Source: Flavobacteriales bacterium (GTDB taxonomy: Bacteria; Bacteroidota; Bacteroidia; NS11-12g; UBA9320). Taken from it: DNA of 64,000 nt. A program made the translations under genes and the position numbers. Within the stretch, counting starts at the first letter, position 1, and each line of letters opens with the position of its first letter. The notes under the pieces are model-generated. The model saw only the letters and a program-made list of their open reading frames with translations, searched no databases and was not told where the DNA came from. The stretch lies in assembly GCA_020635395.1 (NCBI GenBank), contig JACJZV010000001.1, forward strand, positions 1,364,001 to 1,428,000, given 5' to 3'. Below, piece by piece: positions 44,378 to 52,451 of this stretch.

Positions 44378-45928
44378 ATGAGTAAAATTAAGATACTTTG
44401 GGCCGACGACGAGATTGAATTATTAAAGCCACATATTATTTTTTTAGAAACAAAAGGGTATCAGGTTTCAACGGTAAACAACGGCAAAGACGCTGTTGAC
44501 ATGGTGACCACCGAAAAATTTGACTTGGTTTTTTTAGATGAAAATATGCCAGGAATTAGTGGGTTAGATGCGTTAAACCAAATTAAAGAATTACGCGAAA
44601 ATTTGCCCGTGGTGATGATAACTAAGAGTGAAGAGGAGCACATTATGGAAGATGCCATCGGTTCTAAAATTGAGGATTACCTCATAAAGCCGGTCAACCC
44701 AAATCAAATATTGCTGTCCATCAAGAAAATAATTGACAATAAGCGTTTAGTAACAGAAAAAGTCACTGTCAAATATCAGCAAGAGTTTAGGAACATCATG
44801 ATGGCTTTGATGGATCGGTTGGATTTTGACCAATGGAAATCAATATATAAAAAGTTGGTTTATTATGAGTTAGAAATTCAGCGTAGCAACGAAACCGGGA
44901 TGGAGGAAGTGCTTCAAACTCAAAAAAATGAGAGCAACAAAGAATTTTGTAAGTACATTGAGCAAAACTATATCGATTTTATTCAATATGACAACGCACA
45001 GGCACCCACCATGTCGCACACTGTAATGCGAAAAATGGTGGTTCCGGAATTGGGCAATGAACCGGTTTTTTTGATACTTATAGACAACTTGCGTTTCGAC
45101 CAATGGAGATTTTTACAACCTACTATCAACGAACTTTTCAACCTTGATTCGGAGGATATGTTTTTGAGCATATTGCCAACCACAACTCAATATTGCCGAA
45201 ATGCCATGTTCGCCGGTTTGATGCCGGCAGATATAGAAAAACGTTTTCCGGGCAAATGGAGCAATGATGAGGATGAGGGTGGAAAAAATTTGCATGAGGA
45301 AGATTTTATGCAAGATTTGTTTCAACGACTGCGGGTGCAGTCCAAAACAAGCTATACAAAAATCGTTCACCTCAATCAGGGAAAAGATTTGGCAGATGCC
45401 ATTCCGAACATGTTTGAAAATGATTTAAACGTTATTGTTTACAACTTTGTTGACACCCTTTCGCACGCCCGAACCGACATAAAGGTAATGCGGGAATTGG
45501 CAGAAAATGAGGCGGCCTATCGGTCGTTGACGCTTTCTTGGTTCGAGCATAGCCCATTGTATGATGCCTTAAAACGAATTTCAGAAAAAAAGGCAAAAGT
45601 GATTATAACCACCGACCACGGCTCAGTAAAGGTGGCTGATTTTGTAAAGGTTTTGGGCGATAAAGCAACCACAACAAATTTGCGTTACAAAACTGGAAAA
45701 AATCTAAATTTCAATCACAAAGAAGTTTTTGAAATAAAAAATCCGCAAAAGGCCGGATTGCCAGTGCAGCATTTGAGCAGCAACTTTATTTTTTGCCGCA
45801 ATAATGACTTTTTTGTGTATCCAAACAATCTAAACCATTATGCAAAATATTATCGCGACACCATCCAACACGGGGGCATTAGTTTGGAAGAAATGATGGT
45901 TCCGTTTATAAAACTTTCGAGTAAATAA
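44378..45928 (+). CDS. porX: PorX response regulator with PglZ phosphodiesterase domain
   Basis: 516 residues. Regulator of T9SS gene expression. The receiver domain (1-120) starts with KILWADDE and has phospho-acceptor D54 in FLDENMPG. A helical linker leads to a PglZ alkaline-phosphatase-like domain (about 205-510) with a metal-binding LILIDNLRFDQW stretch, a TTTQYCRNAMFAG threonine loop and ITTDHGSVKV. The receiver-PglZ combination is the PorX hallmark. Seven likely T9SS cargo genes lie in this window. No porY gene is visible. Confidence 0.93.
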   Translation: MSKIKILWADDEIELLKPHIIFLETKGYQVSTVNNGKDAVDMVTTEKFDLVFLDENMPGISGLDALNQIKELRENLPVVMITKSEEEHIMEDAIGSKIEDYLIKPVNPNQILLSIKKIIDNKRLVTEKVTVKYQQEFRNIMMALMDRLDFDQWKSIYKKLVYYELEIQRSNETGMEEVLQTQKNESNKEFCKYIEQNYIDFIQYDNAQAPTMSHTVMRKMVVPELGNEPVFLILIDNLRFDQWRFLQPTINELFNLDSEDMFLSILPTTTQYCRNAMFAGLMPADIEKRFPGKWSNDEDEGGKNLHEEDFMQDLFQRLRVQSKTSYTKIVHLNQGKDLADAIPNMFENDLNVIVYNFVDTLSHARTDIKVMRELAENEAAYRSLTLSWFEHSPLYDALKRISEKKAKVIITTDHGSVKVADFVKVLGDKATTTNLRYKTGKNLNFNHKEVFEIKNPQKAGLPVQHLSSNFIFCRNNDFFVYPNNLNHYAKYYRDTIQHGGISLEEMMVPFIKLSSK

Positions 45929-45929
45929 T

Positions 45930-46349
45930 ATGGAGTTTTTAGTTTTGGATGAAGCCGAATTGAACGGTGTTGCCGAATATATTTTGAGTCATCTTGCTAC
46001 GAAAAACATCATTCTTTTTAGTGGAAATTTGGGGGCAGGAAAAACCACTTTAATCAAACAAATCGGTAAAAAAATGGGTGTAATTTCAGCCATGAGCAGC
46101 CCCAGTTTTGGCATTGTAAATCAATATAAAACGAAAACAAGCCGCCTTTTAAATCATATTGATTTGTACAGAATAGTGCATGTCGCAGAACTATATGATT
46201 TTGGTTTGCCCGAAATGCTCGATTCGGGACAATTAAACCTTATAGAATGGCCTGAAATGGCCGAAGAAATATGGCATCAGTATGATTATATGCAGGTTGA
46301 AATATCGATAGAAAAAGGAAATAAAAGGCGTATCTTCGTATCATGCTAA
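45930..46349 (+). CDS. tsaE: tRNA threonylcarbamoyladenosine biosynthesis ATPase
   Basis: 139 residues. ATPase that drives the TsaB-TsaD complex in t6A synthesis. P-loop GNLGAGKTTLIKQIG (about 34-48), SSPSFGIVNQY, HIDLYR and LNLIEWPEM are family motifs. It starts one base after porX and overlaps the M28 peptidase start by seven bases, giving a tight three-gene unit. porX-tsaE adjacency is common in Bacteroidota from memory. Confidence 0.93.
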   Translation: MEFLVLDEAELNGVAEYILSHLATKNIILFSGNLGAGKTTLIKQIGKKMGVISAMSSPSFGIVNQYKTKTSRLLNHIDLYRIVHVAELYDFGLPEMLDSGQLNLIEWPEMAEEIWHQYDYMQVEISIEKGNKRRIFVSC

Positions 46350-47452
46350 AAAAGGGCAGTGTTTTGGTTTTGTGTTTATTAAGTGCAACTGCTTTTAGTC
46401 AAAATTATAGCCCAAAACTGAACTACGAACTGCAAAAGATTGAGAACTCCACCGACATTTTGAAAACATTGGAGGCTTTTGGCCCCAAAACGCTAAACTC
46501 TCAAAATTTAAAAAACACCGCAGCATGGTTGGCACAACAATACATTGCCATGGGCTATGATTCGGTTCTAATCGATTCATTCAGTTTCAATAATCAATCA
46601 TTGCGAAATGTGGTGGTTTTTAAGCCAGGCATTTCTACCAAAGAATATATCATCGTTTGTGGCCATTTTGACACACGCGGCGGCTCGGGTACAAACGACA
46701 ATGGGAGTGGAGTGGCGGCTATTTTGCAAACTGCTGCCTTGTTGGCTGATAAAAACACCCAACGCGGCATCTATTTTATTCATTTTGACGGGGAGGAATT
46801 GGGTTTTTGGGGAAGTGAATTTTATGTAAACAGCCGATTGAGCAAAAACTACGGAAACCTATATATGCTGCTTAACGTGGACCAAATAGGGGGTACAAAA
46901 GGAGAGGTTGGGAATGACAAAATAAAATGTGAACGAGATTTGAGCAATTTGCTAAGCAAACAAATAGCAGACACTATTGCAAGGCTAACCACGTATTATA
47001 CAAATTTAGAACCCATATTGAGCGAGGCTTATGCCAGCGACTATGTGCCGTTTATAGATGCTAAAAGAACCTGCGTTGGGCTTTATCAAAATGCCACCGG
47101 AACCATCTTTAATCACGATGCTTCCGACACCTTTGGCAATTTGGATACCGTTTCGTTTAAAGAGGCCGTAAAACTTACGGCGGCAACAGTCGTCTATTTT
47201 GCACAAACCCCTGAAATAGTGGGAGTTGAAAGTGTATCAATGACAGATTTTTTCGAGGTATTTCCAAATCCGAATAATGGCCATTTTACGATTGCCAACC
47301 ACTCAAATGCATCCATTTTAAATCAAAAATTAGTTGACATTTCGGGTCATGAAATACAAAATAACACAGAAAACAGCCTACCTTCGGGTATCTATTTCTT
47401 GCAGATAGAGTGTGAAGAATTTATGGTTGTTAAGAGGATTGTGGTGTATTGA
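46343..47452 (+). CDS. Secreted M28-family metallopeptidase with T9SS domain
   Basis: 369 residues. Signal peptide (MLKKGSVLVLCLLSATAFSQ), then an M28 aminopeptidase domain: first zinc ligand CGHFDTRGGSGTNDNGSG, catalytic pair FDGEELGFWGS, a further aspartate in LLNVDQIGG and a final histidine in FNHDASDTF. A type A T9SS sorting domain begins at VFPNPNNGH. It degrades peptides outside the cell. Its start overlaps tsaE, placing a T9SS cargo in the porX transcript. Confidence 0.88.
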   Translation: MLKKGSVLVLCLLSATAFSQNYSPKLNYELQKIENSTDILKTLEAFGPKTLNSQNLKNTAAWLAQQYIAMGYDSVLIDSFSFNNQSLRNVVVFKPGISTKEYIIVCGHFDTRGGSGTNDNGSGVAAILQTAALLADKNTQRGIYFIHFDGEELGFWGSEFYVNSRLSKNYGNLYMLLNVDQIGGTKGEVGNDKIKCERDLSNLLSKQIADTIARLTTYYTNLEPILSEAYASDYVPFIDAKRTCVGLYQNATGTIFNHDASDTFGNLDTVSFKEAVKLTAATVVYFAQTPEIVGVESVSMTDFFEVFPNPNNGHFTIANHSNASILNQKLVDISGHEIQNNTENSLPSGIYFLQIECEEFMVVKRIVVY

Positions 47453-47528
47453 GGAAAAAATCAATAATTGAAAATTAAGGGAGATACAATTAGTCAAAAA
47501 AAGGGCGGTTAATTATTCAAGGTTTACC

Positions 47529-48047
47529 ATGATATACAAAGCACTATTTATTTTACTCTTAGCAACAGCAAGTATCCATACTAGTGGTTATAGTAATTAT
47601 TATACGGCATACCTTTCTGTACACACCGATTCTGTTTTAGAAAGTACCATTAAAATAGATTCATTTACCCCGCACCCATATTATTCGGAGAGAGTAACAC
47701 TTTGGCTTGCACTAAATGGTAAGCCTTGTTTGGATAGGGACTTAAATAAATTTATGGAATATTTGCATCTTAATTTACCAAAACTAAGATATGTAATAAT
47801 TCCAGCTAAACAGCCTTGGTTGGATATATTGCCACTTAAACTTTATGATGAAATGAAAAACCTAATACTAATCTCCGAGTATAACATAGAAATTGGGTCT
47901 CCGTCTATTTGTGAATTGAACTCAGAAAGGTTGAAAGATACTGGCTTAGACTTGAGCTACTATGAACCGTATGTCTCCATTTCTATAGATCAAAATCAAG
48001 ATAATTACGGGGGATTCGAATCAATTGTGGATTTAGGTAAAAATTAA
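47529..48047 (+). CDS. Hypothetical exported protein next to IS3
   Basis: 172 residues with a signal peptide (MIYKALFILLLATASIHTSG). No recognised domain; LYDEMKNLILISEYNI suggests leucine-rich-repeat-like helical/strand alternation but this is weak. The stop codon overlaps the likely target duplication of the IS3 element, so the original gene may have been longer at its 3' end. Confidence 0.55.
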   Translation: MIYKALFILLLATASIHTSGYSNYYTAYLSVHTDSVLESTIKIDSFTPHPYYSERVTLWLALNGKPCLDRDLNKFMEYLHLNLPKLRYVIIPAKQPWLDILPLKLYDEMKNLILISEYNIEIGSPSICELNSERLKDTGLDLSYYEPYVSISIDQNQDNYGGFESIVDLGKN

Positions 48048-48071
48048 CTACACCCCAAAGTTAGGACAAAA

Positions 48072-48941
48072 TCAAAGGTACTTATAATTAACTTTTTCTG
48101 ATTTATTTGGGTTAAAATATTTCTGTAATGGGGTTAAATTCCCTATAGAGCTATGCCTTCTTTTTGTGTTGTAAAATTGGATGTATTGGTTGATTTGTTG
48201 GTATAATTCCAAGCCCCCGTTGGGAGGGTTTAGATAGATTTTTTCTTGCTTTAATGAACGCCAAAAACGTTCGATGTAAATGTTGTCTGTAGCCCTTCCT
48301 TTGCCGTCCATAGAGATTTGTATGTTGTTTTGTTTTAGAATGTTTAGATAAATTTCGCTGGTGTATTGCGAGCCTTGATCGGAGTTGTGAATGTGAGGTT
48401 TTCCGTGTAGTTTTATGGTATCTGTGAGCAAGTCTGCACACCACTGTGCGGTCATCGTGTTAGACAGACTCCAGCCCACTATTTTTCTGCTATACACATC
48501 AATGATAGCTGCCATAAACATATGGCCTCTAAACATTGGAATATACGTTATATCTGTTTGCCAAACGTGGTTTGGGTGTTCTACTTTGAGTCCACCAAGC
48601 AGATAGGGATAATGACAGTTTGCCTTGTCTCTAAGGGTGGTTTTGGGCTTGGCATAAATGGTTTTTAGACGCATTTGACGATATAGTCTGCGAACACGTT
48701 TTTCGTTGATTTGATAACCCAAGTCTTCTTTGAGATAGGTCGTCATTCGAGCCACACCATAGTATGGATGTGCCATAAAACATTGGTCTATGGTTCGCAT
48801 CAACTGCTCGTTTAATGCACTGGTTATCTTGGGCTTGTAATAAACACCAGATCTATTGATGCCCATTAATTTGCAACGCTCCATTAAGGGTAGTCTTGAA
48901 CGCGTTTGTACAGCTCGCTGCCGTTTTTCTGTCAAACTCAT
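48072..48941 (-). CDS. IS3-family transposase OrfB (DDE integrase)
   Basis: 289 residues. RNase H-like catalytic core with the HTH_21 region at the start, then HVWQTDITYIPM (first Asp), HNSDQGSQYTS (second Asp) and the terminal YIERFWRSLKQEKIYL (Glu in the ERFW motif). Its ATG overlaps the orfA stop as ATGA. The element probably also makes an OrfAB fusion by -1 frameshifting at TTTTTTA (48959-48965, minus strand), which lies on codons GAT-TTT-TTA of orfA. Confidence 0.92.
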   Translation of the reverse strand: MSLTEKRQRAVQTRSRLPLMERCKLMGINRSGVYYKPKITSALNEQLMRTIDQCFMAHPYYGVARMTTYLKEDLGYQINEKRVRRLYRQMRLKTIYAKPKTTLRDKANCHYPYLLGGLKVEHPNHVWQTDITYIPMFRGHMFMAAIIDVYSRKIVGWSLSNTMTAQWCADLLTDTIKLHGKPHIHNSDQGSQYTSEIYLNILKQNNIQISMDGKGRATDNIYIERFWRSLKQEKIYLNPPNGGLELYQQINQYIQFYNTKRRHSSIGNLTPLQKYFNPNKSEKVNYKYL

Positions 48942-49216
48942 TTGCCCAAGACTTTCTTTAAAAAATCAATCTGCATTTGCATATGACCGATTTTGTTGTA
49001 CAATTTCTCGGTGTCTTCAGACCCTTTTTCTTTGGTCGACTTTGACTCAAATACTTCCGAGGCATTCTCCAAAAACTCCTTTTTCCAAGATACAATCTGG
49101 GTGCTATGCAGCTCATACTTACTGGCCAGTTCTTGCAATGTCTGACGTTCTTGAAGGGCTTCAATGACCACTTTGGCCTTAAATCCCGAACTAAATTTTC
49201 TACGCTTTTTGCTCAT
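48938..49216 (-). CDS. IS3-family transposase OrfA (HTH protein)
   Basis: 92 residues from ATG 49216 (MSKKRRKFSSGFKAKV). Helix-turn-helix of the HTH_8/transposase_8 type: TLQELASKYELHSTQIVSWKKEFLE, followed by a leucine-rich segment that probably mediates multimerisation. It binds the terminal repeats. A TTG four codons upstream is the alternative start. Confidence 0.9.
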   Translation of the reverse strand: MSKKRRKFSSGFKAKVVIEALQERQTLQELASKYELHSTQIVSWKKEFLENASEVFESKSTKEKGSEDTEKLYNKIGHMQMQIDFLKKVLGK

Positions 49217-49292
49217 TTTCCAATTCAAATTTATTAATCTTTTGAATTGTCCTTTTTTTGGGGAGTACTATAAAAAAAGGACGCAATGTCCT

Positions 49293-49862
49293 TTAGTTCA
49301 TTTGATATTTCTCACAAACTGTTCCAAATTGCTGTATTGCTTCTTGTAAAATTGTACAATTGCAAATGTGTTTTTCGGGATTAATATTTCCGCAAACAGA
49401 CGGTAATACCTTGAAAGCAAGATCTACCGGAACCCCTGTTTCAAGCCTCAGGAAAGTATCAAGCAGGGAAGCACCATAATCCATCAAATCGTGGGTCTCG
49501 GTAAGAAACCAACAATTTACATCTTCATCTAAGCCAAGGATCACACCCTGTGCTGTTTTTTCTTGATCTGCTTCTGCAAACTGAATCTTAGAAGGGAAGT
49601 AGTAAACGAGTTGAACGCCTTCGAATACGGGGTGCTTTGGAAACTCGTGGAATGCCAAGAAAGCATCATACGCTCCACTAAAATCTTCAACAATAGAGTA
49701 ATAGGGTATTGTATTCCAGTTGCCGGGAATAGCATATCCGTTTTCCAATAGATATTGGTGGAATTGATTTCTATAGGAAATTAAAGGCAATATCAATGAA
49801 TGTCCTAAGTCAAAATCAATGGTATTTGAAAATATAGATAAATTGATTTCCGTATTCATCAT
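49293..49862 (-). CDS. Hypothetical protein, last gene of five-gene accessory operon
   Basis: 189 residues, no signal peptide. Not recognised. Visible: SYRNQFHQYLLENGYAIPGNW, a CGNI and CNC cysteine region near the C-terminus (about 156-170), and a mixed alpha/beta pattern. It lies 95 bases after the preceding gene of the operon and ends just 26 bases from the IS3 right end. Codon use is similar to neighbours. Confidence 0.55.
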   Translation of the reverse strand: MMNTEINLSIFSNTIDFDLGHSLILPLISYRNQFHQYLLENGYAIPGNWNTIPYYSIVEDFSGAYDAFLAFHEFPKHPVFEGVQLVYYFPSKIQFAEADQEKTAQGVILGLDEDVNCWFLTETHDLMDYGASLLDTFLRLETGVPVDLAFKVLPSVCGNINPEKHICNCTILQEAIQQFGTVCEKYQMN

Positions 49863-49957
49863 AGTAGCTTTTATATTTTATCAAAAAATGGGAAAAAGAC
49901 CAATGGTTTACATCGGTCTTTGGGTATTAACCTATGATAGGTTAAATAAAGAAATAT

Positions 49958-50377
49958 TCACTTGTTAAGCCAAAGCCTTTTGGCTTGCTCAAATCCAATC
50001 CACTTGCCATGTTCATCATATCCACGAATGGCAAGTTCATAGCGTATGAACTTTTTTAAAGGTACTTTTTCGTGAAGGATAAACCGTAGGATGTTTCCAT
50101 CCAAGGTGGATAGCCGTCCAACGATTTCCTCCCAGTGTTTGAGCGGATTTTCATCCGTTCTGATTTTCTCAATCTTTCGATACGAAAGATGGGCATAATG
50201 TCTAGGAAGGCGGTGTGCAAACGGTATTTCCATGTCAATGGATTCATCCTTGCTGCACACCACGAAATCATCTTCCGGGCCATCCACCACTCCAAAAGTG
50301 GTGGTTTTCTGTTGATGCTCAAAGTTGAGCCATTTGGCTCGGTCAAGGGCTTTTTGCAAATGTCCGTAGTGTTCCAT
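49958..50377 (-). CDS. Hypothetical protein of five-gene accessory operon
   Basis: 139 residues, highly charged and basic toward the C-terminus (KKFIRYELAIRGYDEHGKW). The sequence shows a likely beta-rich centre (TTTFGVVDGPEDDFVV). Not recognised. It begins eight bases after the stop of the upstream gene, so it is probably co-transcribed with it. Confidence 0.55.
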   Translation of the reverse strand: MEHYGHLQKALDRAKWLNFEHQQKTTTFGVVDGPEDDFVVCSKDESIDMEIPFAHRLPRHYAHLSYRKIEKIRTDENPLKHWEEIVGRLSTLDGNILRFILHEKVPLKKFIRYELAIRGYDEHGKWIGFEQAKRLWLNK

Positions 50378-50385
50378 AGCTCAAC

Positions 50386-51012
50386 TTAAAACGGTGGAAT
50401 AATGATGGTTTTGCTCAAAACCTTGAGTGAACTCGGTTCAAAACCTTCTTCCGATACCAAACGGGAACACTCCAAACGGGCATCCGGTTCATTGTCAAAC
50501 AACACTATTGGGTGATGGTTGACCTCGTTTACCTGATGTTCCTGTACCAAGGCATCGTAAATGCCAAATACCTGCCGCATCCAACCTGCTTTTTTTAACT
50601 TGGCGTTAAAATTTGAGGCATCGTAGTCATCCCATTGCGAGATGGGTTTTTGATTGAGGTAATGATTGGTTTGCCCAAGCTGATGAAGTACTTGATAAAT
50701 AAGGAAATCATCAAGGTCTTTAGGTTTGTGTAGCGAGGTTTCCTTTTGCCACACATTCAAAAAATACCCCAAGATGAAATATTCATCTTCTACCAAGGCC
50801 AACAAATCTTTGTTGGTACTTCCGGTAAGTGGCAGGCGTTCGCTCATTTCTTTGCCATGCTTGAGTTGGATGATGAGAATCAGTTCTTTGCGTGAAAGAA
50901 GCGATACCCATCCTGTATTAAGCACGGTATTTTTGGCTTCGCCTTTTCGCAACAGGTTTTGATAATGCTCCAACAATTTGAGCATGATCAACAGCGTTCG
51001 GATTTTAATCAT
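50386..51012 (-). CDS. Hypothetical protein, paralogue of the next upstream gene
   Basis: 208 residues. The first 95 residues resemble the preceding gene product: S/TRKELI.IIQ.K.G followed by a KDLLALVEDEYFILGYFLNVW stretch, against a QLLQVVGDDLYIISYYTQKW stretch in the neighbour. The C-terminal half differs (ends EEGFEPSSLKVLSKTIIIPPF). The start ATG overlaps the upstream TGA as ATGA, showing translational coupling. Function unknown. Confidence 0.6.
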   Translation of the reverse strand: MIKIRTLLIMLKLLEHYQNLLRKGEAKNTVLNTGWVSLLSRKELILIIQLKHGKEMSERLPLTGSTNKDLLALVEDEYFILGYFLNVWQKETSLHKPKDLDDFLIYQVLHQLGQTNHYLNQKPISQWDDYDASNFNAKLKKAGWMRQVFGIYDALVQEHQVNEVNHHPIVLFDNEPDARLECSRLVSEEGFEPSSLKVLSKTIIIPPF

Positions 51013-51428
51013 TTCAAACCTCCTTTCGCTGCTTTTGAAACCTGTGTTTTGGCCGATTCCTCTTTGGTAGAAGAGGTGTCGGCTTTAAGGGTTTTCACTT
51101 CGGTAATCTCCACATCTACCTCCATGGGCTGTGCGGATGTTAGCGATGTTTTTGTTGCGGTAATCTCCTCCGTCCATTTTTGAGTGTAATAGGAGATAAT
51201 GTACAAGTCATCGCCCACCACCTGAAGCAGTTGATGGTTTTCCATCTCCAACAAGTTGAGGTCTTTGGGCAATGTATTACCGTACTTTTTTTGAATGATT
51301 TGGATAAGTTCCTTACGGGTAAGGTAATCCAAGAGGGTGGGGCTGATGTTGGCAACTTTGTCGCCGCCGGCCCGTTTGCGTAGCACCGATGAAAACAATT
51401 TCATCAATGCGTGTTGATGTTCTAACAT
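51009..51428 (-). CDS. Hypothetical protein, paralogous N-terminal domain
   Basis: 139 residues from ATG 51428 (MLEHQHALMKLF); a longer frame upstream overlaps the previous gene. An N-terminal LTRKELIQIIQKKYG ... QLLQVVGDDLYIISYY domain is shared with the following gene, then a low-complexity tail rich in T, S, E and K. No known family assigned. The two form a tandem duplication with different tails. Confidence 0.58.
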   Translation of the reverse strand: MLEHQHALMKLFSSVLRKRAGGDKVANISPTLLDYLTRKELIQIIQKKYGNTLPKDLNLLEMENHQLLQVVGDDLYIISYYTQKWTEEITATKTSLTSAQPMEVDVEITEVKTLKADTSSTKEESAKTQVSKAAKGGLK

Positions 51429-51454
51429 AACGTAAAAAATTATTAAGTGAAACT

Positions 51455-52039
51455 TTAGGTGTGATAGTCTATCACAACAATCCAATGTTGGTTGAAATAC
51501 TCAGCTTTATCTTTGATGATATCTTCCAAAAAAAATTCTTCTCTCAGAACGGCATCAAAAACTTCTATTTCATCGGTGCTGTCCATATAGTCCATCAGAT
51601 TTTTGAGTATTTCTTCGGTAAAAAGTTGAGCATCGTCTTCATAACCCAAATCCGTGTACTTGGTTCGCGAATATGGGTTGTCATACAAGCCCCCAAGTTC
51701 TTGCCACAGGTTTTGAAGATGTTCTTGATTTTCCTTAATCACGCTTTGCGGTATGCCCATGTCGGTAACTTCTGCACCCAAGGTTAAAAGTAAATCAGAT
51801 GCTTTGGAGAAAAATGGACGGTTGGGTGTTGTTAAAACGCCACTCCACCTTCCTCCAATAACAAACCAGTCGGATTTGCCTGAACCGAAGTACCCCTCGG
51901 TATGAGCAAATCCTTCTTCACAAAGACAGTCATAAGCAAAGCTTCTGGCTTCTTCCGAAGTGTGTGCTTGGTCGGTGGGAAATGTTGGTGGAGGTGTACA
52001 AAGAGCAGGCCTATGACGAGAAGGTGGTTCTTTCTGAAA
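51455..52039 (-). pseudogene. 5'-truncated gene abutting a serine-recombinase remnant
   Basis: An open minus-strand frame without a proper start. From about 51985 to 51455 it reads as plausible protein: EEARSFAYDCLCEEGF, then GSGKSDWFVIGGRWSGVLTT, then a helical C-terminus ending VVIDYHT. The D-W-F-x-I-G-G-R-W-S-G word resembles phage or plasmid hypothetical proteins. No in-frame ATG exists upstream; a TTG at 51781 would give only 108 residues. The 5' part is replaced by recombinase sequence read on the other strand, so the gene appears cut by recombination near 51985. Confidence 0.6.
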
Positions 52040-52350
52040 TCAACAAACTCAAACAAAAAATTGATGTACTGGATGAACGGTTTGCGTTTGGGCAAATAGA
52101 AAAAGAACTGTACGACAAAGTGGTTTCTAAAGAAAAAAAGGCAATGACCGATTTACAGAAACGCTTACTCCAAGCAAGTCCATCATCCATTCCAAAAATC
52201 GAACAGGGAATCGAAGAATCACTTCAATTGGCTCTGAATATTCACACGCTCTGGCAGGATGGCGATGTCTATCAACGCCGGAGGCTGCAAAGTCTGATGT
52301 TTCCAAAGGGGCTTGGATATAATTTATCAAAGGATGCTTTTGTGGTGTAG
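51964..52350 (+). pseudogene. C-terminal fragment of a large serine recombinase
   Basis: 128 codons readable. VEVYKEQAYDEKVVLSEINK and LDERFAFGQIEKELYDKVVS match the coiled-coil region that follows the zinc ribbon in large serine recombinases, and LQSLMFPKGLGYN resembles their tail. The resolvase catalytic domain and zinc ribbon are missing. It ends 101 bases upstream of the cas13b start. Likely the remnant of the element that brought the locus; inference. Confidence 0.7.
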
Positions 52351-52451
52351 GTGGTAGATGGAATGATTGGGGAGATTTGTGGGGGTAATATATTTTTAAA
52401 ATCTTAATCCGCGTTTAAATTGTTTTCCTTTCTTTGAGAAAAATTTTAAAA

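Larger units (their letters stand above)
48050..49266 (-). mobile_element. IS3-family insertion sequence, complete
   Basis: About 1.2 kb. The ends are imperfect inverted repeats of about 20 bp: left 48049-48068 (TACACCCCAAAGTTAGGACA), right 49248-49267 on the other strand (TACTCCCCAAAAAAAGGACA), 16 of 20 matching. ACT(A) is found on both sides (48047-48050 and 49267-49270), consistent with a 3-4 bp target duplication. Orfs A and B are intact, so the copy may be active. Confidence 0.88.
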
